64,000 nt of DNA from Pelagicoccus sp. SDUM812003 (GTDB lineage Bacteria; Verrucomicrobiota; Verrucomicrobiia; Opitutales; Opitutaceae): contig NZ_JARXHY010000002.1 of assembly GCF_031127815.1 (NCBI RefSeq), positions 372,001-436,000 of the forward strand, in the 5' to 3' direction. Below are positions 57,880-64,000 of this stretch, one piece after another. Under the pieces are notes generated by a model. That model ran no database searches and was not told where the DNA came from. It saw only the letters and a list, made by a program, of their open reading frames with translations. The position numbers and the translations under genes were made by a program. Positions within the stretch are counted from its first letter, which is position 1. Each line of letters starts with the position of its first letter.

Positions 57880-59309
57880 CACCGATCTTCATCATGGATA
57901 GATATTCCCAAACTAAATCGAATCGTATTTTCAAAGCGCTCACACTCGCGCTTGGCCTAGCCGCCGCTCCCTTGGCTAGCCACGCTGCGAACCCTTTTCT
58001 CCCGGGCTATGAGTATATTCCCGACGGCGAACCGCGCGTCTTCGGCGACCGTCTCTACCTCTACGGCTCGCACGACAAGGCGGGCTCCGAGCGCTTTTGC
58101 GACACCATCCTCAAGGTCTGGTCTGCGCCGCTCGACAACCTCAACGAATGGACCGACCACGGCATCGCCCTCAGCACTCGCGATGTCGACGGGCACAAGG
58201 ATGACATCCCGTATTCAGATAATGAATTCTACGCCCCCGACCTCGTCGAAAAGGACGGCAAGTACTACCTCTTCGCCCAAATCGTCGGCTCTCCTTGTTC
58301 GGTAGCGGTGAGCGATTCGCCAGCGGGACCCTTCGAGGTTATTTCCCAAATCAAGGCGCCTCCCGGCTCGCCCAACGATTTCGGCGGCTGGTCCCAATAC
58401 TTCGATCCGGGCGTCCTGATCGATGACGATGGCAAGGTCTATCTCTACTTCGGCTACGGCAAGTCCTGCATGGTGCAGCTCAACCCGGACAACATGACGG
58501 AGGTCCTCCCGGGAACCTACCAGGAGTTCGTGATCCCCGAAGGGTCGCCCTACGATTACCAGGAAGGGCCTTCCCCCCGAAAGATCAACGGGACTTACTA
58601 CCTGGTCTACGCGAGAGGAGGCGACCTCGCCTACGCCACCAGTGATACTCCAACCGGTCCGTTCGCCTATCGCGGCGTCATCGTTAGCCAGCGCGTCGAT
58701 GCCCACGGTGGCAACATCCACGGCGGCCTCGCCAAGCTAAACGGCCAGTGGCACATCTTCTACCACCGCATGACCAACAACACGGTCTACTCCCGCCGCG
58801 CCTGTACGGAACGCGTATCCATCGAAGCAGACGGATCCATCAAGCTGGTCGAGCAAACCTCACTCGGTTTCGAAGAAAGCCTCGATCCTTATAAGCGCAC
58901 CCAAGCCGACATCGCCTGCGTCTTCCGAGGCGGCAGCTACGTCACCGAATGGGACAAAGCCACCCGCCCCATCCTCGGTAACAAAAACGGCTGCGTCGTC
59001 GGCTACAAGTACTTCGACTTCGGCACGCCGCTGCCCAGCCAGCAGACCACTTTCACCATCCAGTATCGCGACGGCTCAGCTCCCGGAAGCATCGAACTCT
59101 GGATCGGCGACCCAGCTGCCGATGGCGAGAAAATCGCTTCCGTATCCGTCGATGCCCGACAACTCGAAGAAAGCCTCTGGCGGGAAACAACCATCCCCGT
59201 ACCCAACATTTCAGGACGCCATGCCATTTATCTGAAATTCGCCTCCGATACACAGGGCAAATCGGTCGCGGATCTGCGTTCTTTCATTTTCACACGCGAT
59301 ACGCGATAA
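57876..59309 (+). CDS. Secreted GH43 with C-terminal CBM6-like domain
   Basis: 477 residues; ATG at 57876 overlaps the GH2 stop in an ATGA, with an alternative ATG at 57894. Signal peptide (LALGLAAAPLASHAA). Five-bladed propeller with the three acidic residues of GH43: D50 in YIPDGEPRVFG, D122 in EFYAPDLVEK and E230 in YQEGPSPRKI. The C-terminal ~130 residues (FDFGTPLPSQQTTFTIQYR, IELWIGDPAADGEKI) form a CBM6-type beta-sandwich. The usual activities are beta-xylosidase or alpha-L-arabinofuranosidase. Coupled translation with GH2 suggests joint use on one substrate. Confidence 0.9.
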   Translation: MTPIFIMDRYSQTKSNRIFKALTLALGLAAAPLASHAANPFLPGYEYIPDGEPRVFGDRLYLYGSHDKAGSERFCDTILKVWSAPLDNLNEWTDHGIALSTRDVDGHKDDIPYSDNEFYAPDLVEKDGKYYLFAQIVGSPCSVAVSDSPAGPFEVISQIKAPPGSPNDFGGWSQYFDPGVLIDDDGKVYLYFGYGKSCMVQLNPDNMTEVLPGTYQEFVIPEGSPYDYQEGPSPRKINGTYYLVYARGGDLAYATSDTPTGPFAYRGVIVSQRVDAHGGNIHGGLAKLNGQWHIFYHRMTNNTVYSRRACTERVSIEADGSIKLVEQTSLGFEESLDPYKRTQADIACVFRGGSYVTEWDKATRPILGNKNGCVVGYKYFDFGTPLPSQQTTFTIQYRDGSAPGSIELWIGDPAADGEKIASVSVDARQLEESLWRETTIPVPNISGRHAIYLKFASDTQGKSVADLRSFIFTRDTR

Positions 59310-59348
59310 TCGTCGAGCTCGCCCTCTCCTCGAGTCACCGCAATAGCC

Positions 59349-61643
59349 ATGATCAACCCCCAATCAAACAAATTCGGAAGGAAGATGCGTCGGAGTCGCT
59401 CGCTACGATCATCCATCGCGACGCTCCTTATAGGCGTCGGGTGTTTTACCAGCTCTGTATCAGCCGCCACCACGCCTCCCGCTCCCTACGAGATCGGTAC
59501 CTGGCGCGGGTTTCGCGACAGCGCCGTTTCCTACACCTTCGACGACAATTCCCCGAAGCAGTTCTCGGTGGCCCAGCCCATGTTCGACGAGCGAGGCCTT
59601 TCGGCGACCTTCTTCTGCATCGTGGGCAATCTCTCCGATTCCCAATGGTCAGTGATCGAAAACGCCTCGGAGAGCGGACACGAGATCGCCAGCCACTCCA
59701 TGACCCATCCCAACCTTGCGGATCTTGACGAAGAAACGGTGGATTTCGAACTGGGAGATGCGAAGGCCCTCATCGAGCAGCACACGGGACAAAAATGCGT
59801 CAGCCACGCCTATCCCTACTGTGCAGTCCCCAATGAATCGATCACCTCGAAATACTATCAATTCGCCCGCAGCTGCAACGGCTCACTCGTCCCTAGCTCT
59901 CCCTCGAATTTCATGCGAATCGGGGCCCTAGGTCCCGACGACGGCATGATTTCCGGGGCCGACAATGCGGCCGATTCCGGCAGCTGGCTGGTCTGGCTGC
60001 TCCATGGCATCGACGACGATCCCGCCTGCTGCCCCATCAGCTCCCAGGAGCTGGAAGCAAGCTTGGACCACGTGACAGCCGATCCCAGCAAATGGTGGGT
60101 CGAAACCTTCGGCAATGTTTCCCGCTATATCCAAGAAAGGGATACATCTACGCTATCAGTCGTCTCGGAGGAAGCGAACAGCATCACGCTGCAGCTGACT
60201 CATGAGCTGGACAACGAAGTCTTCAACTATCCCCTTTCCCTGCGTCGCCCGTTGCCGAGCGGGTGGGCCGACGCCTCGGTTACGCAAAACGGCTCCGAGG
60301 TACCCAGCGAAATCGTCGACGGCAAACTCATGTTCGACGTCGTGCCCAACGGCGGCGACATCCTCATCACCAAAGAAAGAGATCCTGCCAAACTCACCCA
60401 CATCGACGCCGATGATCCAAAGATCGAATACGTCGGCCGCTTCGACAAAACCGATCCCGCCGCGCCGGGGTTCGACTGGTCGTATAGCACGATTCGGGCG
60501 AAGTTCGAGGGCGCCTACTGCGCCGTCAAGCTGGACGGCCCGAATAAGTATTTCGACGTCTTCATCGATAGTTCGAAAGTTGATCCCATCCTCAGCGCTT
60601 CCGGCGGGCTCGAGACCTTCGTATTGGCCAAGAACTTGAGCGACGCCGATCACACCATCGTCATACGCCGCAGGGCAGAAGCGAACGCGGGAAAAAACGT
60701 CTTTCACGGCTTCGTCCTCGACGAAAACAAGACCATGGTCGAGCCGGATCCCGCCCCCAGCCGCAAGATCGCGTTCATTGGGGATTCATACACCTGCGGC
60801 TACGGCGTCGAAGCCGCCTTCGACTCGGACTTCGACTACGCCACCGAAAACGCGGGCCTCACATACGCGGCTCAATTGGCCACCCACTACCAAGCGGACA
60901 GCATGTTCACCTCCTGGTCCGGCAAGGGCATGGCGCGAAACTATGGCGATACGAATCAAACCTCCCCCGATCCGCTGCCCTCCGTCTACGCACGAACCTG
61001 CGGTTCTGTAGAGAATGACAACTACGGTTTCGCTTGGCAGCCAGACGTGGTGGTCATCGCTCTGGGAATAAACGATTTTTCCACCACGCCCCATCCCTCG
61101 CAAGAACAGTATGCAGGCGGATATGGCGACTTCATCGAAACCCTACGCAGCCACTACCCCGACGCCCACATCATCTGCACCTACCTGTCCAGCATGGATG
61201 CCGTCGCCGCCGACTACATTGCAGCCGCGGTGGAGGCCTCGGGCGACAGCAAAGTACATTTTGCCGACGTGCGCTACAACCTCGAGGCGCCAGCCGACTT
61301 CGGCACCCACTACCATCCAAACATCGTCGGTCAGACCAAAATCGCCGACGCCTTCATCCCCGTTTTCGACAGCATCATGGGAACGACCTGGGGAGGCATG
61401 ACCAATCCCGGCGCTACTCCGAACGTCGAATCCATAAGCGTCCACGATTCCTATCTCACTCTGCGGGTCAACGGCCGGACTTGCCCCAACTATCAGGTCG
61501 AAACCTCGACAAACCTCACAGACTGGGAACCAGTATACACCGCCCAATCGCCAATCATGCCCTTCACCTGGACAGATACCGTCCAAGCCGACTTACCCCA
61601 AATCTTCTACCGCGTGAAAGCCGGACCCCAACTCGACGAATAG
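59349..61643 (+). CDS. Two-domain secreted esterase: NodB-like CE4 and CE2-type SGNH domain
   Basis: 764 residues with a signal sequence (SSIATLLIGVGCFTSSVSA). Residues ~50-270 are a polysaccharide deacetylase (CE4): SYTFDDNSPKQF with D65/D66 and HSMTH with H116/H120, the metal-binding pair. Residues ~350-690 are a CE2 unit: a jelly-roll followed by the SGNH hydrolase with FIGDSYTCGYG (S480), VVIALGINDFST and THYHPNIVGQ (H654/H656). CE2 enzymes act by a Ser-His dyad. A C-terminal module (NYQVETSTNLTDWEPV) matches that at 29749. It could remove both N/O-acetyl types from acetylated xylan. Confidence 0.85.
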   Translation: MINPQSNKFGRKMRRSRSLRSSIATLLIGVGCFTSSVSAATTPPAPYEIGTWRGFRDSAVSYTFDDNSPKQFSVAQPMFDERGLSATFFCIVGNLSDSQWSVIENASESGHEIASHSMTHPNLADLDEETVDFELGDAKALIEQHTGQKCVSHAYPYCAVPNESITSKYYQFARSCNGSLVPSSPSNFMRIGALGPDDGMISGADNAADSGSWLVWLLHGIDDDPACCPISSQELEASLDHVTADPSKWWVETFGNVSRYIQERDTSTLSVVSEEANSITLQLTHELDNEVFNYPLSLRRPLPSGWADASVTQNGSEVPSEIVDGKLMFDVVPNGGDILITKERDPAKLTHIDADDPKIEYVGRFDKTDPAAPGFDWSYSTIRAKFEGAYCAVKLDGPNKYFDVFIDSSKVDPILSASGGLETFVLAKNLSDADHTIVIRRRAEANAGKNVFHGFVLDENKTMVEPDPAPSRKIAFIGDSYTCGYGVEAAFDSDFDYATENAGLTYAAQLATHYQADSMFTSWSGKGMARNYGDTNQTSPDPLPSVYARTCGSVENDNYGFAWQPDVVVIALGINDFSTTPHPSQEQYAGGYGDFIETLRSHYPDAHIICTYLSSMDAVAADYIAAAVEASGDSKVHFADVRYNLEAPADFGTHYHPNIVGQTKIADAFIPVFDSIMGTTWGGMTNPGATPNVESISVHDSYLTLRVNGRTCPNYQVETSTNLTDWEPVYTAQSPIMPFTWTDTVQADLPQIFYRVKAGPQLDE

Positions 61644-61655
61644 ACAAAAGATTTT

Positions 61656-61929
61656 AACCGCAGAGGACGCCGAGATCGCAGAGATTTAGGTATAAATGGA
61701 CTCGTCTAAAAAGCAGTGGAAACGTAACACTAAAACTCCAACTACCCTCTCCGATCCGTCATCAGACGCTTGCAAGAGCGGTCATCAGAGCCGCTTAGTA
61801 CTCAAAACACTCGCGTCCATGTTTCTTCGCTTCGCTCATCAAGTGTCGTCACTTCGTTCCTCGGTACGCGTTTAAACAAATTTCCCATCATCATGAAAAG
61901 ACTCCGCGATCTCAGCGTTCTCTGCGGTT
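61656..61929. repeat. Dispersed inverted-repeat element, copy 4 (arms 215 bp apart)
   Basis: Left arm AACCGCAGAGGACGCCGAG (from 61656) and right arm, on the other strand, AACCGCAGAGAACGCTGAG (61911-61929) are close copies. Unlike the other copies the arms are separated by about 215 bp of non-coding sequence, as if material had been inserted into the loop. It occupies the gap before the second GH29 and shows no gene. Confidence 0.65.
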
Positions 61930-61955
61930 CATAAAACGACTAGCATATTAACATA

Positions 61956-63569
61956 ATGAATACGAAAACTGCTACCCTACTTACCCTGCTCTGCTGTTCG
62001 TTCGCCACCACTCAGGCCGAAGAGCTAGACCTACCTGAAATCGCCGACGGCCCCTTCGAACCGACCTGGGAGTCCCTCTCCCAATACCAGGACGCCCCCG
62101 AGTGGTACCAAGACGCCAAGTTCGGCATCTGGGCCCACTGGGGACCGCAATGCGAGCCCGAGCACGGCGACTGGTACGCGCGCGGCATGTACGAGGAGGA
62201 CGGCGGGCACTACAAGTATCACGTCGAAAAATACGGCCATCCCTACGTGTTCGGCTTCAAGGACGTCATCAACGAATGGAAGGCGGAGCGCTTCGATCCG
62301 GACGCCCTAGTGAAGTTCTACAAGGACAACGGGGCCAAGATCTTCATGGCCCTGGCCAACCACCACGACAACCTCGACCTCTACGACTCCAAATACCAGC
62401 CGTGGAACTCCGTAGCCGTCGGCCCGAAGAAAGACCTTATCGGCGGATGGTCGAAGGCCGCCAGAAAACACGGCCTGCGCTTCGCCGTCAGCGTCCACGC
62501 CTCGCATACCTGGATGTGGTACGAGCCTGCCCAAACTCCCGACAAGTCAGGTCCCTACGCCGGCGTCCCCTACGACGTCACGCTCACCAAAGCCGACGGC
62601 AAGGGCAAATGGTGGGAAGGCCTCGATCCTCAAGACCTCTACGCCCAAGACCACACCCCAGGCAGCTACCAGTGGGAGTGGGACGCATCCCAAGGCAGCA
62701 GCGTGCCTGACGCCGCCTACATGGAGAAATTCTTCAAGCGCACCAAGCAGCTCTGGGACGACTACCAGCCAGACCAGATCTACTTCGACGACACCGTGCT
62801 TCCCTTCCACGGAGCCACCGACGAAATCGGTCTCAAGCTCGCCGCTCACTTCTACAACACCCGCCTCGACGAGAATGGCCGCACACAGACCGTCATGAAC
62901 GGCAAGAAGCTCTCCGAAGACCAGCGAACGGCCCTCGTCTACGACATCGAGCGCGGCAAAGCCCACGACATTCTGCCCCAAACCTGGCAGACCGACACCT
63001 GCATCGGCTCCTGGCACTACGACCGGGGCATCTACGAGCGCAACGACTACAAGTCCGCCGCCTCCGTCGTGCGCATGCTGACCGACATCGTCAGCAAAAA
63101 CGGCATCCTCATGCTCAGCGTGCCCCTTCGCGGCGATGGCCAACCCGACGAGCTCGAAATCGAAATCGTCAAAGAGATCGGCGCTTGGCTCAAGGTGAAC
63201 GGCGAAGCCATCTACGCCACCCGTCCCTGGAAGATCTACGGCGAAGGCCCCTCCACTCAGTTCTCGGAAAAAGGTCATTTCGACGGCCAAAAGGACGTTT
63301 CCGACAAACCCTTCACCGCCGAGGACATCCGCTTCACCCGCTCCAAGGACGGCAAGACGCTCTACGCCATCGTCCTGGAAATTCCCGAAGACGGCAAAGT
63401 CACCGTCAAGTCGCTCGCCTCCGGCTCGGAGCAGTATCCCGGCAAGATCCGCAGCGTCCGCCTCGTCGGCGGCGGCAAGCTGAAATTCACCCGCGACGCC
63501 GACGGCCTGCACGTGTCATTGCCCGACAACTACGGCGGCAAGATCGCTCTCGCCCTGAAGATCCGGTAG
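61956..63569 (+). CDS. Secreted alpha-L-fucosidase, GH29 (paralogue of 38985)
   Basis: 537 residues with a signal peptide (TLLTLLCCSFATTQA). Same domain plan as the first GH29: WYQDAKFGIWAHWGPQCEPE, ALANHHDNLDLYDSKYQPW, nucleophile D278 in IYFDDTVLP, and C-terminal FTAEDIRFTRSKDGKTLYAI. The first GH29 carries an extra ~15 residues in the loop around EPTSIWG that are missing here, which could change the substrate pocket. The two copies bracket the locus and probably arose by duplication, with subsequent divergence in linkage preference (inference). Confidence 0.92.
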   Translation: MNTKTATLLTLLCCSFATTQAEELDLPEIADGPFEPTWESLSQYQDAPEWYQDAKFGIWAHWGPQCEPEHGDWYARGMYEEDGGHYKYHVEKYGHPYVFGFKDVINEWKAERFDPDALVKFYKDNGAKIFMALANHHDNLDLYDSKYQPWNSVAVGPKKDLIGGWSKAARKHGLRFAVSVHASHTWMWYEPAQTPDKSGPYAGVPYDVTLTKADGKGKWWEGLDPQDLYAQDHTPGSYQWEWDASQGSSVPDAAYMEKFFKRTKQLWDDYQPDQIYFDDTVLPFHGATDEIGLKLAAHFYNTRLDENGRTQTVMNGKKLSEDQRTALVYDIERGKAHDILPQTWQTDTCIGSWHYDRGIYERNDYKSAASVVRMLTDIVSKNGILMLSVPLRGDGQPDELEIEIVKEIGAWLKVNGEAIYATRPWKIYGEGPSTQFSEKGHFDGQKDVSDKPFTAEDIRFTRSKDGKTLYAIVLEIPEDGKVTVKSLASGSEQYPGKIRSVRLVGGGKLKFTRDADGLHVSLPDNYGGKIALALKIR

Positions 63570-63590
63570 CTGAAGCTCCATTGCCTCGAC

Positions 63591-63666
63591 TAACCGCAGA
63601 GAACGCTGAGGACGCAGAGTTCAAAACCTGAATTTCCTCCGCGATCTCCGCGCCCTCTGCGGTTTA
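63591..63666. repeat. Dispersed inverted-repeat element, copy 5
   Basis: Left arm TAACCGCAGAGAACGCTGAG and right arm, on the other strand, TAAACCGCAGAGGGCGCGGA pair over most of their length with a ~20-nt centre. It directly follows the second GH29 and is the cleanest compact copy. Confidence 0.75.
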
Positions 63667-63832
63667 TCAATCGCCTATTTTAAACCGTCACATTTCCCAC
63701 ATCCTTTTCTCTCCCCACTAAGAAACTTCGGAACGATAGCATGCTCAAATCGCAAAGGTATTGAATCGACCCTGTTTGATCCTTTGGCTCGACCCATGCA
63801 GTATCAGAGACTAGCAGGAACCGCCTGAATTA

Positions 63833-63886
63833 GTGCTTATAAGCACCCAACTTATTCAAAGCTTGCATTAGGTGCTTAAAAGCACC
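63833..63886 (+). promoter_or_regulatory. Pair of palindromic operator-like sites
   Basis: GTGCTTATAAGCAC (63833-63846) and GGTGCTTAAAAGCACC (63871-63886) share the half-site GTGCTT and have centres 39 bp apart. The half-sites are almost perfect inverted repeats, the pattern of binding sites for a dimeric repressor. Confidence 0.7.
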
Positions 63887-63892
63887 TTGATA
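63863..63892 (+). promoter_or_regulatory. Putative sigma70-type promoter overlapped by the second palindrome
   Basis: TTGCAT (-35, 63863-63868) and TTGATA (-10, 63887-63892) are 18 bp apart, and GGTGCTTAAAAGCACC fills the last 16 bp of the spacer. It points at the ATG at 63911. Both hexamers are imperfect. Confidence 0.45.
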
Positions 63893-63910
63893 AATCTTGC
63901 GAAAAAAGAA

Positions 63911-64000
63911 ATGTTCGAACGTCCCCGAAAAGCTTCGGAAGGGATCCGCCTTCAAATAATAGACGCTCTCAAGGATCCACGCCGAAGGTTTCTTGATTTG
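63911..64000 (+). CDS. Start of an unrecognised gene (cut by the right edge)
   Basis: Thirty open codons from ATG 63911, beginning MFERPRKASEGIRLQIIDAL and ending at LDPRRRFLDL-like basic sequence (KDPRRRFLDL). The A-rich AAAAAAGAA before the ATG can serve as a weak ribosome-binding site. The basic, helical N-terminus would suit a DNA-binding protein, and the palindromic sites just upstream suggest an autoregulated repressor, but 30 residues do not allow a family call. Confidence 0.5.
   Translation, partial: MFERPRKASEGIRLQIIDALKDPRRRFLDL

Overview
The window is GC-rich bacterial chromosome that looks like a Verrucomicrobiota genome, probably an Opitutae/Puniceicoccales-type (Pelagicoccus-like) organism. 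That placement is inference from gene content: Gram-negative outer-membrane proteins and a TonB-dependent receptor, a prepilin-like protein with the C-terminal signature common in Planctomycetota/Verrucomicrobiota, an mcsA-mcsB-clpC block outside the Firmicutes, many secreted glycosidases without a SusD partner, and intergenic palindromes starting ACCGCAGAG. No transposase, integrase, prophage or CRISPR array was seen.

Layout. 1-5.3 kb: protein quality control (mcsA, mcsB, clpC, cut by the left edge), a branched-chain aminotransferase, a pseudopilin and endonuclease III. 5.4-12.3 kb: glycine decarboxylase, an HDOD protein, an esterase overlapping a DUF445 membrane protein, and an outer-membrane beta-barrel. 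12.4-14.5 kb: three response regulators in a row with no kinase, one with Glu in place of the phospho-acceptor Asp. 14.6-19.3 kb: rpsO-pnp with a very long hairpin in the pnp leader, then surE and an FkbM methyltransferase. 19.4-30.9 kb: a coiled-coil secreted protein, serC, a DUF1275 protein, an FAD-linked glycolate/lactate-type oxidase, murJ, two unknown membrane proteins, ispA, a family 2 glycosyltransferase, an alpha-oxoamine synthase and a secreted protein. 31.1-37.2 kb: a leftward operon recN, SDR, MGDG-synthase-like GT28 and two further glycosyltransferases. Then tRNA-Val(GAC) and another LuxR-type regulator.

39-63.6 kb is a glycan-utilisation locus: GH29, GH97, a sialate-O-acetylesterase-type esterase, GH42, GH62, a leftward pair of TonB-dependent receptor and YfiR-domain hybrid sensor kinase, an S9 peptidase-fold protein lacking its catalytic triad, GH2, GH43, a CE4-CE2 two-domain esterase, and a second GH29. 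Nearly all carry signal peptides. Together they would strip fucose, galactose, arabinofuranose/xylose and acetyl groups from a branched, acetylated plant-type polysaccharide; no sulfatase and no obvious endo-acting backbone enzyme is present. The receptor/kinase pair in the middle is the likely uptake or sensing unit. Four of the five copies of the dispersed inverted-repeat element lie between these genes.

At the right edge two near-identical palindromes, one filling the spacer of a putative promoter, precede the first 30 codons of an unrecognised gene. Most start codons were chosen by homology-like length and context; alternatives are given in the entries.
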